From Janthinobacterium sp. FW305-129 (lineage in GTDB: Bacteria > Pseudomonadota > Gammaproteobacteria > Burkholderiales > Burkholderiaceae_D): a DNA stretch of 64,000 bases. The DNA is taken from positions 34,906 through 98,905 of the forward strand of contig NZ_JACYMM010000008.1 of assembly GCF_020858115.1 (NCBI RefSeq), written 5' to 3'. Within the stretch, counting starts at the first letter, position 1; each line of letters opens with the position of its first letter. Positions 16,939 through 25,274 of this stretch are shown piece after piece. A program made the position numbers and the translations under genes. The notes below the pieces were generated by a model, which saw nothing but the letters and a program-made list of their open reading frames with translations, made no database searches and had not been told where the DNA came from.

Positions 16939-16985
16939 TTAAACAACTGTTTAATATCGTACGGAATTATATCAAACAGCCGTTT
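16939..16985. promoter_or_regulatory. Paired TetR operator candidates
   Basis: TTAAACA-AC-TGTTTAA (16939-16954) and AAACAGCCGTTT (16974-16985) share the 12-mer AAACARCYGTTT and are spaced 33 bp. They lie just upstream of the TetR gene ATG. The AAAC-N4-GTTT form is a plausible TetR dimer site. Confidence 0.65.
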
Positions 16986-17002
16986 AACTTTCAGGCGGAC
17001 GC

Positions 17003-17026
17003 AAAAAAGCCCGGCGTACCGGGCTT
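17003..17026 (-). terminator. Rho-independent terminator of the copper operon
   Basis: On the minus strand AAGCCCGG-TACG-CCGGGCTT forms an 8-bp stem with a 4-base loop and is followed by six T residues (17008-17003). It starts about 20 bases after the stop of the PCuAC gene. Confidence 0.9.
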
Positions 17027-17046
17027 TGCAAGGGCATTGCCGTAGC

Positions 17047-17517
17047 TTAGTGCTTCATCGCCGGCATCGGGGCCGAGGCGGCGCCCAGCGGACGGGCCAC
17101 GGCATTGACTTCGATGGTTTCGCGGCGCTTGTCCTCGCCTTCGACGACCAGGGTCAGCGGGATCTTGTCGCCCGCCTTCACCTGCCCTTTGAGTTCCAGC
17201 AGCATCACGTGGTAGCCGCCCGGCTTCAATTCGACGGCTTTGCCGGCTGGCAAGGCGATTTCCTTGACCTGGCGCATGCGCATCATATTGTCCGTCATGC
17301 TCATTTCATGGATTTCCGCCACGCCCGCCACGGGCGAGCGCACTTCCAGCAAGCGCATGGCTTTCGGCGCCGTGATCTGCATGAAGGCGCCCGTGGCTTT
17401 CTGCTGCGGCACGGTGGCGCGCACCCACGGGTCGGTGATCTGCACGGAAGTCTGGGCAGCGGCGGAGAAGGACAGCACGGTCAGGGCCGCGGCCAGCAGG
17501 GTTTTCAGATGGGTCAT
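17047..17517 (-). CDS. Periplasmic copper chaperone PCu(A)C
   Basis: This 156-residue exported protein binds Cu(I) for delivery to cytochrome oxidase CuA sites, often together with Sco. A signal peptide ends at SFSAAAQ. The family motif H(M)X10MX21HXM is visible: IHEMSMTDNMMRMRQV followed by GGYHVMLLEL. Additional methionines and a histidine close the C-terminus (APMPAMKH). I start at MTHLKTLL (17517). The longer frame begins inside the sco gene. It is the third gene of a DUF2946-Sco-PCuAC operon and ends at a strong terminator. Confidence 0.92.
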   Translation of the reverse strand: MTHLKTLLAAALTVLSFSAAAQTSVQITDPWVRATVPQQKATGAFMQITAPKAMRLLEVRSPVAGVAEIHEMSMTDNMMRMRQVKEIALPAGKAVELKPGGYHVMLLELKGQVKAGDKIPLTLVVEGEDKRRETIEVNAVARPLGAASAPMPAMKH

Positions 17518-17537
17518 GATTATTCCTTTCGTGATAG

Positions 17538-18134
17538 TTACAAGGTGTATTTCGATTTCATCAAGGTCTTGATGTCTTGCACGCACTCGTCGCCCGTCAA
17601 CTGGTGCTTCAAGCCCAGGCGCATGCGCCCCTCGTTATCGAGCACATAACTGATGGCCGTGTGGTCCATCGTGTACGAGCTGCCGCTGGGCACGCGGCGG
17701 TAGAAGACCTTGTAATTGAAGGCCGTCTGCGCCGTCGCCTGCGGGTCCGTGCGCAAGCCGAGGAAGCTGGGGTCGAAGGCGCGCATGTACTCGCCCAGCA
17801 GCTCGGGCGTATCGCGCTCTGGGTCGATGCTGATGAAGAGCACTTGCAGCTTGTCGGCATCGGCACCCAGCTTCTGGCGGATTTCCAGCGCGCGCGACAG
17901 GGCCGTCGGGCACACGTCCGGGCATTGCGTGAAGCCAAAGAAGACCATCACATACTTGCCCTTGAAGTCGGCCAGGGTGTAGACCTTGCCGTCGGGGCCG
18001 CTCAATTTGAAGTCGGGCTTGTAATCGCCTCCCGTCAGGTCGAGGCCGTTGTAATGGGGTTTCGGTGCTTGTTCGCAAGCGGCAAGCGTGAGCAATCCCG
18101 CCGTGCCGGCGAGAAGGAATAAACGACGTTTCAT
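17538..18134 (-). CDS. Sco1/SenC/PrrC family copper-binding lipoprotein
   Basis: This 198-residue thioredoxin-fold protein acts in assembly of the CuA centre of cytochrome c oxidase. It has a signal sequence with lipobox LTLAAC (Cys20), the copper-binding/redox motif CPDVCP, and the conserved histidine in MDHTAISYVLD. Length and motif spacing are usual for Sco proteins. It lies between DUF2946 and PCuAC genes on the same strand. No cytochrome oxidase structural gene of the heme-copper type is present in the window. Confidence 0.94.
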   Translation of the reverse strand: MKRRLFLLAGTAGLLTLAACEQAPKPHYNGLDLTGGDYKPDFKLSGPDGKVYTLADFKGKYVMVFFGFTQCPDVCPTALSRALEIRQKLGADADKLQVLFISIDPERDTPELLGEYMRAFDPSFLGLRTDPQATAQTAFNYKVFYRRVPSGSSYTMDHTAISYVLDNEGRMRLGLKHQLTGDECVQDIKTLMKSKYTL

Positions 18135-18196
18135 GGCATTCTGGCCCGATGGGCGTAGTGGATACAGTTAAGACGTGGAAAGCGTGACTGGTGTAT

Positions 18197-18595
18197 TCAG
18201 GCAGCCAGAGGCGGGCCGCGCGGGCTGGCGGCCAGCCATGCGAACGGCGCTTTCGGTGCCTGGTAAAACAATGGCGGATAGTGGTCGTGGCCCGCGATGA
18301 CGGCCAGCGGCGAGGATGAGGACGGCGGCAAGCCCACGCTGCCCGCATGGCTCATGCAGAACGGGCAATGCTCGATGTGGTGCAGCACGGAATCGGTGGT
18401 GGACTTGATGGCCGGCGCCAGGTCCGCTTGCGTGTAGACGGCGCCGCTGGCCGAGCAGATCTCGACGGCAGCATTGTTCGCGTTCGCATGCCGCGAGGCA
18501 AACGCATACGACAGGGACGGCGACAGCGCATTGAGCAGTATCGCCAGGCAGGCGAACCACATATGCCACTGTTTGCGTTTCAATAAAGATCCCAT
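18197..18595 (-). CDS. DUF2946 family exported protein
   Basis: This 132-residue protein has an N-terminal signal/anchor (WHMWFACLAILLNALSPSLS). The body contains CSASG and the motif HHIEHCPFCMSH, which is typical of DUF2946 proteins found beside Sco, PCuAC and copper receptors. The Cys/His-rich motif suggests metal handling in the periplasm, but no function is established. It is the first gene of a three-gene copper cluster. The C-terminal tail is alanine/proline-rich. Confidence 0.8.
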   Translation of the reverse strand: MGSLLKRKQWHMWFACLAILLNALSPSLSYAFASRHANANNAAVEICSASGAVYTQADLAPAIKSTTDSVLHHIEHCPFCMSHAGSVGLPPSSSSPLAVIAGHDHYPPLFYQAPKAPFAWLAASPRGPPLAA

Positions 18596-18619
18596 GGCCC
18601 CGATTATAACGGAGTCTGG

Positions 18620-19213
18620 CTATCCGGGCGCCTGGCCCCGCAGGAACAGGCTGGGGCGCACGCCCGCCACGTCCACGCAGGCGTCGCAAAACGCGGGGAT
18701 CGAGGCAAAGCCTGAGCCGGCCGCCACTTGCGCCAGGTCGCGCTCGCCGTGCCCGCCCTCGGCGTCCGCTTGCGCCGCCGTGTGCAGCGCGTGCGCCAGA
18801 CGCTGTTCGCGCACCAGGCTGAGCAATGCCTCGCCCTCGGCAAACAGGCGCGCCCGCGCCTTGTGCGGCGTCACTTGCCACAGGGCCGCCAGACGCGCCG
18901 CCGTCCATTTTCCTTGCGGCGTATCAAAGATATGCTGCGCCAGCGCCTGGCTCCAGCGCTTGCCGCCGCCGTGGCCGCCTTCGGGCTCATCGCCTTCCAG
19001 CGCCAGGGTGAAGACGGCCGGCTTGCCCCGTCCCGGCATCACGTCGCAGGCGAAGCGCAAGAAGGCGGGCACGACGAAGCTGTCGCCGCTGGCCAGTTTC
19101 TTGGTGGCGATTTCATTATGCAAGGTGACAAAACCCTGGCGCACGGTAACGCGCAGCCGGAGCGGAAAGCGCAAGCCCAGCAAGTGCAGAGGATGATCAG
19201 AAACGAGTGCCAT
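18620..19213 (-). CDS. AraC-like helix-turn-helix protein, unrecognised family
   Basis: This 197-residue cytoplasmic protein is not one I can name. The N-terminal ~95 residues are beta-rich (LRVTVRQGFVTLHNEIATKK), and a glycine/histidine-rich linker EGGHGGG follows. The C-terminal half looks like a shortened AraC-type DNA-binding region: WTAARLAALWQVTPHKARAR and LAQVAAGSGFASIPAFCDAC. The AraC match is partial, so a regulatory role is an inference. It lies 24 bases upstream of the DUF2946 gene on the same strand and might belong to the copper operon. Confidence 0.65.
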   Translation of the reverse strand: MALVSDHPLHLLGLRFPLRLRVTVRQGFVTLHNEIATKKLASGDSFVVPAFLRFACDVMPGRGKPAVFTLALEGDEPEGGHGGGKRWSQALAQHIFDTPQGKWTAARLAALWQVTPHKARARLFAEGEALLSLVREQRLAHALHTAAQADAEGGHGERDLAQVAAGSGFASIPAFCDACVDVAGVRPSLFLRGQAPG

Positions 19214-19275
19214 GCGTCAATTCAATGTCATAAGCCAGCCGCCAGCATGCCACACATCGCGCGCCCAGTCTGTCA

Positions 19276-19977
19276 TCACAGCGACGCCACGCCATAGCGG
19301 CGCAAGCCGTCGAGGTCGACCACGCGGATGGATTGGTACGCGATGCTGATCAGGTTCAGCTCGGCCAGATGGCCCAGCGCCTGGTTCACGCGCTGGCGCG
19401 AAATACCCGTCAACAAGCCGATTTCTTCCTGCGACAGCTCAAGCACGCGGGAAGTGCGCGGGTATAACATGGGGTGGAACAGCTGCGCGATCGCTTGCGC
19501 CACCTGCGCATCGACGGCCAGCAGGCGCTGGTTCTGGATGGTGGCGATGAATTGGCCCATGCGCTCGTTCAGCTGGCGGATGACGAAGGCATTGAAGGAA
19601 AGGCTCTCGGCCAGCAACAGATGAAACAGATCCACGGGCACCAGGATGATGTCGGCGGCGCGCACGGCCACCACGTCGTAGCGGCGCAGCTCGCGCTTGA
19701 GCACGCTGCCCTCGCCGCACCAGCCGCCGGCCGGCACGCCGGAAAACGTGGCGCCGCGCCCATCGGCGTTGTAGACGGCCAGCTTGATCAAGCCCGTGTG
19801 CACGCCGATCCAGTGCGCCGACGGCTCGCCGCGCCGCGTGACGAAGGCGCCCGCCTCGTAATGCCGCAGCACGCTGCCGGCGCGCAACAGGGTCTGATGC
19901 CGCGCATCGAGGGCCGCGAACCAGTCGTGGCTGTCGAGTTCCGGCATTGCAAGGTCTACACTATCGTTGCTATCCAT
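19276..19977 (-). CDS. Crp/Fnr-family transcriptional regulator
   Basis: This protein of about 233 residues has an N-terminal cyclic-nucleotide-binding-like beta-roll (AGAFVTRRGEPSAHWIGVHT, GGWCGEGSVL), a dimerisation helix and a C-terminal helix-turn-helix ELSQEEIGLLTGISRQRVNQ. It lacks the Fnr N-terminal cysteine cluster, so oxygen sensing through an iron-sulfur cluster is unlikely. I chose the ATG at 19977, which is preceded by AAGGA. A GTG at 19998 is in frame. It is divergent from the acyl-CoA synthetase gene and may control it. Confidence 0.88.
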   Translation of the reverse strand: MDSNDSVDLAMPELDSHDWFAALDARHQTLLRAGSVLRHYEAGAFVTRRGEPSAHWIGVHTGLIKLAVYNADGRGATFSGVPAGGWCGEGSVLKRELRRYDVVAVRAADIILVPVDLFHLLLAESLSFNAFVIRQLNERMGQFIATIQNQRLLAVDAQVAQAIAQLFHPMLYPRTSRVLELSQEEIGLLTGISRQRVNQALGHLAELNLISIAYQSIRVVDLDGLRRYGVASL

Positions 19978-20092
19978 TCCATCCTTCAGACCTGTCACTA
20001 AGATGACAGTGATTTTCCAGCGCCGGTGCTATGCTCACCGGTATCAATCCCGAAACAGGGAGCTACAGAATTTTATTTAACAGGAGACAAGC

Positions 20093-21727
20093 ATGACTGC
20101 TGATTTCAACACCGGCCTCGGCAAAAACAGCGCCAACTACGCCGCCCTCACCCCGCTCGACTATATCGCCAGGGCAGCCGCAGTATATGGCAATCGCCTG
20201 GCAATTGCACATGGCGCCATCCGCCAGACCTGGCGCGAAACGTATGCGCGCACGCGCCGCCTGGCCTCCGGCCTGATCAAACTGGGCGTGGGCACGGGCG
20301 ATACGGTCGCCGTGATGCTGCCGAACACGCCCGCCATGGTGGAAGCGAGCTTTGGCGTCCCCATGGCCGGCGCCGTGCTCAACGCCCTGAATATCCGCCT
20401 CGACCTGGCCTCGCTGACCTTCATGCTGCGCCATGGCCAGGCGAAAGTCTTGCTGGCCGACACGGAATTTGCCGAACTGGCGCGCCAGATGGCGGCGCAG
20501 ATTCCCGGCTTGCGCGTGATCCAGGTCAATGACTTGCTGGGACCGGAAGTGGACGCGTTTTCCGACCTCGACTACGAAGCCTTGCTGGCCAGCGGCGACC
20601 CCGAGTACGACTGGCAGCCGCCCGCCGATGAGTGGGACGCCATCGCCCTCAACTACACGTCCGGCACCACGGGCGACCCGAAAGGCGTCGTCTACCACCA
20701 CCGGGGCGCGGCCCTGAATGCCCTGTCGAACATCCTGGAATGGGACATGCCCAAGCACGCCGTCTACCTGTGGACCTTGCCGATGTTCCACTGCAATGGC
20801 TGGTGCTTCCCGTGGACCGTGGCCGCGCGCGCGGGCGTCAACGTGTGCCTGCGCAAGTTCGAGCCGAAACTCGTGTTCGACCTGATGCGCGAATTGCGCA
20901 TCACCCACTATTGCGCCGCGCCCATCGTGCATGCGGCGCTGGCCAACGCGCCCGCCAACTGGCGCGACGGTATCGACTGGACCGTGCGCGGCATGGTGGC
21001 CGGCGCGCCGCCGCCGGCGGCCATGGTGGCGAAGATCGAAGCCATGGGTTTTGATTTGATCCACTCGTATGGCTTGACGGAAGTGTATGGCCCGGCCGCC
21101 ATCTGCGCCGAGCAGGACGAGTGGGCCGCCCTGAGCCAGGAAGAGCGCGCCGTACTCAAATCGCGCCAGGGCGTGCGCTACCACTTGCAAAGCGCCGTGG
21201 CCGTGCTCGACCCGGAAACCATGCAACCCGTGGCGGCCGACGGCGAACAGATCGGCGAGATCATGTTCCGCGGCAACATCTGCATGAAGGGTTACTTAAA
21301 AAATGAAAAGGCGACGCAGGAAGCGTTCGCGGGCGGCTGGTTCCACACGGGCGACCTCGGCGTCATGTATCCGGACGGCTACATCAAGCTGAAGGACCGC
21401 AGCAAGGACATCATCATTTCCGGCGGAGAGAACATTTCCAGCGTGGAAGTGGAAGATGCCTTGTACCACCACCCGCAAGTGCTGGCCGCCGCCGTCATCG
21501 CCCAGCCGGACGAAAAATGGGGCGAAACGCCGTGCGCGTTCGTCGAACTGCGCGAAGGGGCGACGGTGACGGAAGCGGAATTGATCGCCTTCTGCAAGAA
21601 CAACCTGGCGGGCTTCAAGGTGCCGAAAGCCATTTATTTCGGTCCCCTGCCCCGCACGTCGACGGGCAAGATCCAGAAGTTCGAATTGCGCAAGCGCATG
21701 CACTCGGACAAGGCCATCGACGTCTGA
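20093..21727 (+). CDS. AMP-dependent acyl-CoA synthetase (medium-chain / DmdB-like)
   Basis: This 544-residue adenylate-forming enzyme would activate a fatty or short organic acid to its CoA thioester. Core motifs are YTSGTTGDPKGVVYHH (P-loop), the A5 segment HSYGLTEVYGP, WFHTGDLGVMYPDGYIKLKD (A7), KDIIISGGENISSVEVE (A8) and the catalytic lysine in PRTSTGKIQKFELR (A10). LPMFHCNGWCFPW is characteristic of the subfamily with 3-methylthiopropionyl-CoA ligase and medium-chain ligases. AGGAGA lies upstream of the ATG. The substrate is uncertain. Confidence 0.9.
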   Translation: MTADFNTGLGKNSANYAALTPLDYIARAAAVYGNRLAIAHGAIRQTWRETYARTRRLASGLIKLGVGTGDTVAVMLPNTPAMVEASFGVPMAGAVLNALNIRLDLASLTFMLRHGQAKVLLADTEFAELARQMAAQIPGLRVIQVNDLLGPEVDAFSDLDYEALLASGDPEYDWQPPADEWDAIALNYTSGTTGDPKGVVYHHRGAALNALSNILEWDMPKHAVYLWTLPMFHCNGWCFPWTVAARAGVNVCLRKFEPKLVFDLMRELRITHYCAAPIVHAALANAPANWRDGIDWTVRGMVAGAPPPAAMVAKIEAMGFDLIHSYGLTEVYGPAAICAEQDEWAALSQEERAVLKSRQGVRYHLQSAVAVLDPETMQPVAADGEQIGEIMFRGNICMKGYLKNEKATQEAFAGGWFHTGDLGVMYPDGYIKLKDRSKDIIISGGENISSVEVEDALYHHPQVLAAAVIAQPDEKWGETPCAFVELREGATVTEAELIAFCKNNLAGFKVPKAIYFGPLPRTSTGKIQKFELRKRMHSDKAIDV

Positions 21728-21740
21728 TTCTTGTGATAAA

Positions 21741-23147
21741 TCAATCGCGCTTGCCGGCCAGCCACGCCGGCTGCGCCACCGCCAGGCGCGCAAAGCTGGC
21801 GATGCTGGCCACGGCGGCGAACCCTGCCGCCAGGCACAGCGCATACGTCGTGCCCCGGCTGGCGGAAACCGTGAAGCAGTACGCGACCAGCGCCGCACCC
21901 GTCGCCTGGCCGATCAGGCGCGAGGTGGCCACCACGCCGCTGGCGCCGCCGGCCCGCTCGGGCGGCGCGCTGCCCATGATGGCCTTCAGATTGGGCGCCT
22001 GGAAAAAGCCGAAACCGATGCCGCACAAGGCCATGCGCCAGCCGATGTCGAACACGCTCGGGTGCGCCGGGATCCACACCAGCGTCAGCAAGCCGCCCGC
22101 CAGCGCCGCGAGACCAATGCCGCCCAGCACGCCCGGCGAATAACGGTCGCTCAAACGCCCCGCCACGGGTGCCATCACGGCCACCAGCACGGCCCACGGC
22201 GTCATCAAAAAACCCGTCTCGACGGGAGAGCGGCCCAGGGTGACTTCAAAATAGAATGGCAGAGAAACAAACGCCAGCCCCTGCGCGGCAAACGTGCAGA
22301 TGGCCGTCAGCGACGACAGCAGGAACAGGGGGCGGCGGAACAGGTCGATGGGCAGCATCGGCGCCGCATGGCCCGCCTGTCGGCGCAGCAGCAACATAAA
22401 AAAGACCACCACGGCCACCAGCTCCGGCAGCAAGGTCGACAGGTCCGCGTGATGGGCCGCGTCGCCGAACAGCAAGATGAGCAAGCCGAAGGCGCCCACG
22501 TTGTACAGGGCCGTGCGCGCATCGAGCGTGTGGCCGGACAATTTTGTCGCCGGCAGCATGCGGCTGGCCAGGAAAAAGCCGCCCACGCCCAGCGGCACAT
22601 TGATGGCGAACAGCCACGGCCACGACGCCGTCGCCAGGATCAGCGAGGCGGCCGTGGGCCCGATGGCGAACGCGACGGCCACCACCAGCGCATTGTTGCC
22701 GAACGCGCGGCCCAGCAAATGTTTAGGGTACAGGGCGCGCAGCAGCGCCGTATTGACGCTCATCATGGCGCTTGCGCCGACGCCCTGAAACAGGCGCGCC
22801 ACCACCAGCGAGGGCAAGGACCAGGCCAATGCGCAGGCGAGCGACGCCAAAGTAAATAAAAACATGCCGGAGATAAACACGCGGCGGTAGCCGGCGATTT
22901 CGCCGAGGGCGGAAAACGGCAGCAGGGTCGCCACCATGGCCAGCTGATACACGTTGACGATCCAGACGGAAGCGGCCGGCGTCGTGTGCAGCTCGCCGGC
23001 GATGACCGGCAAGGCCGTGTTGGCAATCGCCGTATCGAGCGAGGCCATGCCCACGCCGATGGCCAGCGCCAGCATGGCCCATAAACGGGCATTCGGCGGC
23101 AAGCCGTCCTCGCCCACCATGACGGGTTGCGTGTGCTGCTGCTGCAT
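21741..23147 (-). CDS. DHA2-family MFS drug transporter (EmrB/QacA type)
   Basis: This inner-membrane proton-driven exporter has 468 residues and about 14 transmembrane helices. Subfamily signs are LDTAIANTALPVIAGELHTT near helix 1, GEIAGYRRVFISGMFLFTLA (motif A region) and RLFQGVGASAMMSVNTAL (motif B). It has no adjacent membrane-fusion protein, so it probably works as a single-component pump. It converges with the acyl-CoA synthetase gene and has no obvious regulator beside it. Confidence 0.9.
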   Translation of the reverse strand: MQQQHTQPVMVGEDGLPPNARLWAMLALAIGVGMASLDTAIANTALPVIAGELHTTPAASVWIVNVYQLAMVATLLPFSALGEIAGYRRVFISGMFLFTLASLACALAWSLPSLVVARLFQGVGASAMMSVNTALLRALYPKHLLGRAFGNNALVVAVAFAIGPTAASLILATASWPWLFAINVPLGVGGFFLASRMLPATKLSGHTLDARTALYNVGAFGLLILLFGDAAHHADLSTLLPELVAVVVFFMLLLRRQAGHAAPMLPIDLFRRPLFLLSSLTAICTFAAQGLAFVSLPFYFEVTLGRSPVETGFLMTPWAVLVAVMAPVAGRLSDRYSPGVLGGIGLAALAGGLLTLVWIPAHPSVFDIGWRMALCGIGFGFFQAPNLKAIMGSAPPERAGGASGVVATSRLIGQATGAALVAYCFTVSASRGTTYALCLAAGFAAVASIASFARLAVAQPAWLAGKRD

Positions 23148-23224
23148 AAATAAACTACCTGTTCATCTTGCTGATCCGGGCAATACACTAGCATGTATGA
23201 CGGAAAGCTGCAGGACAGGCAAGC

Positions 23225-23941
23225 TTACTTCTGGCAGTCGATCACTTTAAAATCTTTCGAATAACAGATGCGCAACTCGCCCGAGTGCTTTTCATAGCCG
23301 AGCCAGCGGCCCTTCAGCTGCGGGTTGTGCTGCTTCATCCACTTGAACAGCTCGTTCTTTGGCATGGTGGAGTCCGGCAACTTCAAGGCCTGGAACAGTT
23401 CGCGTTCCTTCTCGAAATACTGCTTGGCCGTATCGAAATCGCAGGCGCCATGCTTTTCCCATTCGCCCTGCAGCAAGGCTTCGCCGGGCTGCATGCACAT
23501 GTACGGCAAAATCTCCGACGGCGCCAGCTTCGGCAAGTTGCCCTTGCAATAGCGCGGGTGCAGTTCCGTCTTGCGCGGCGGCGTCGCGGAAATGTCGTCG
23601 CAGCTGGCCGGATTGTTCGACTGCGCCCACAGGCCATGCACGATCCAGCCGAAGTGGTTGCTCTCGGCGCACTGGAAGGCGGCCTTCCTCGACACGGCGC
23701 CGCGGCGGCGCTGGCTGTCGCAAAAGCCTGGCGACCACGACAGCGCCAGCATGAAGTAATCGGTGGGCACGTTGGTGCTTTGCTTGTAGCACGTGTTTTT
23801 CTCGTCCGACGGCTTGACGTCATAATCGTAGTAACTGACGTTGCGGGGAATGGCGCAGGCGGCATCGGCCGCGTGGACGACGCCGGCCGACAGGCTGAGG
23901 AAAACGGCGGCCAGCGCGGGCAAGACAGTTCGCAATTGCAT
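23225..23941 (-). CDS. Ribonuclease T2 family, exported
   Basis: This 238-residue secreted or periplasmic endoribonuclease has a signal peptide ending at GVVHAAD. The two active-site segments are clear: CAS I as FGWIVHGLWAQ and CAS II as GEWEKHGACDF, each with its catalytic histidine. Numerous cysteines indicate disulfides. A non-specific RNase of this kind usually scavenges RNA. It lies between an efflux gene and ilvE, with a terminator separating it from the latter. Confidence 0.92.
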   Translation of the reverse strand: MQLRTVLPALAAVFLSLSAGVVHAADAACAIPRNVSYYDYDVKPSDEKNTCYKQSTNVPTDYFMLALSWSPGFCDSQRRRGAVSRKAAFQCAESNHFGWIVHGLWAQSNNPASCDDISATPPRKTELHPRYCKGNLPKLAPSEILPYMCMQPGEALLQGEWEKHGACDFDTAKQYFEKERELFQALKLPDSTMPKNELFKWMKQHNPQLKGRWLGYEKHSGELRICYSKDFKVIDCQK

Positions 23942-23962
23942 CGGGTTTCCCTTTCAGAATAT

Positions 23963-23988
23963 AAAACGCCGGCAACTGAGTGCCGGCG
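23963..23988 (-). terminator. Terminator after the aminotransferase gene
   Basis: CGCCGGCA-N6-TGCCGGCG (23967-23988) forms an 8-bp GC stem. Read on the minus strand it is followed by TTTTAT, 23 bases past the ilvE stop. Confidence 0.7.
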
Positions 23989-24010
23989 CGGTATCAATCA
24001 GTCAAGCTGA

Positions 24011-25111
24011 TCAGCAAACCTTGTGCATCCAGCCATGCGTATCCGGTGCCGTGCCATGCTGCAAGCCCAGCAGCGCTTCGCGCAGGGCCAGGGTGACGGC
24101 GCCGTTTTCATTGTTGTTGATGGTCATTTCAAAGCCGTTGGCCTTGGCCACGCCCACGGGCGTGATGACGGCGGCCGTGCCGCAGGCGAACACTTCGGTC
24201 ATGCGGCCCGAGGCGATATCGTCGCGCCATTGCTGGACGGACAATTTACGCTCTTCCGTCGCGTAGCCGAGGTCTTTCGCCATTTCCAGCAGGCTGCGGC
24301 GGGTGATGCCTGGCAGCAAGGTGCCCGTCAGCTCCGGCGTCACGACGGTGACCTTTTCGCCATCCTTGTAGACGAAGAACAAATTCATGCCGCCCATTTC
24401 TTCGATGAATTCGCGGTGCACGGCGTCCAGCCACACGACCTGGTCGCAACCCTTTTCTTGCGCTTGCGACTGGGCCATCAGGCTGGCCGCGTAGTTGCCC
24501 GCGCACTTGGCTTCACCCGTGCCGCCCGGTGCGGCGCGCACGAAGTCTTCGCTGATCCACACGGTGACGGGTTTCACGCCTTTCGGGAAATAGGCGCCGG
24601 CCGGCGAGGCGAACAGCACGAACAGGTATTCTTCCGATGGACGCACGCCCAGGTAGGGATCGGTGGCGATCATCAGCGGACGCATGTACAGGCTCTCGCC
24701 CGTGTTCTTCGGCACCCAGTTGCGGTCTTGCGCGATCAGCGCATCGCCCGCTTCCAGGAACAGCTCGACGGGAATGGCCGGCATGGCCAGGCGCGCGGCG
24801 CTGCGGTTGAAGCGCTCGGCATTCTGTTCCGGACGGAAGGTCTTGATGCTGCCATCGGGCTGGGCAAATGCTTTATAACCTTCGAAGATGGCCTGGCCGT
24901 AGTGCAGCGACGAGGCGGACGGGTCCAGCATCAGGGGGCCATAAGCCTTCAGCTCGCCCTGCTGCCATTTGCCGTCGCGGTAAGGAATCACCACCATGTG
25001 GTCGGTGAAGATGCGGCCGAAGGCCGGGTTGACCATGCGCGCGGCGCGCTCGGCATCGGACAGGGGGTGGGCGGACGGGGTGACGACGAGATTCGGTGTG
25101 GAAGTGGTCAT
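24011..25111 (-). CDS. ilvE: Branched-chain amino acid aminotransferase
   Basis: This 366-residue cytoplasmic PLP enzyme interconverts leucine, isoleucine and valine with their 2-oxo acids. It has the longer BCAT form, with LHYGQAIFEGYKAF, the PLP lysine in GGTGEAKCAGNYAAS, and the phosphate-binding FACGTAAVITPVG. The catalytic set is complete and the length is usual for this type. It stands alone, with a terminator behind it and no other ilv gene nearby. Confidence 0.94.
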   Translation of the reverse strand: MTTSTPNLVVTPSAHPLSDAERAARMVNPAFGRIFTDHMVVIPYRDGKWQQGELKAYGPLMLDPSASSLHYGQAIFEGYKAFAQPDGSIKTFRPEQNAERFNRSAARLAMPAIPVELFLEAGDALIAQDRNWVPKNTGESLYMRPLMIATDPYLGVRPSEEYLFVLFASPAGAYFPKGVKPVTVWISEDFVRAAPGGTGEAKCAGNYAASLMAQSQAQEKGCDQVVWLDAVHREFIEEMGGMNLFFVYKDGEKVTVVTPELTGTLLPGITRRSLLEMAKDLGYATEERKLSVQQWRDDIASGRMTEVFACGTAAVITPVGVAKANGFEMTINNNENGAVTLALREALLGLQHGTAPDTHGWMHKVC

Positions 25112-25211
25112 GGCGGCAATGGGAACTAGTGAACAGTATCCCTATTGTAGCGCCTAATCAGGCAAACGAGGATGGCCGGGACTGCGCCCCGCCCCGTGTC
25201 AATCCGGCTGC

Positions 25212-25250
25212 AAAAAAAGCGCCGTCCACCTTGCGGTGGAAACGGCGCTT
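25212..25250 (-). terminator. Strong terminator after the second TonB receptor
   Basis: A long stem AGCGCCGT..CCACC / GGTGG..ACGGCGCT with loop TTGC is followed on the minus strand by seven T residues (25218-25212). A T-run on the other side gives partial activity in both directions. It sits 22 bases after the receptor stop codon. Confidence 0.9.
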
Positions 25251-25274
25251 TTGCATTACAGCAAAATCACTGCA

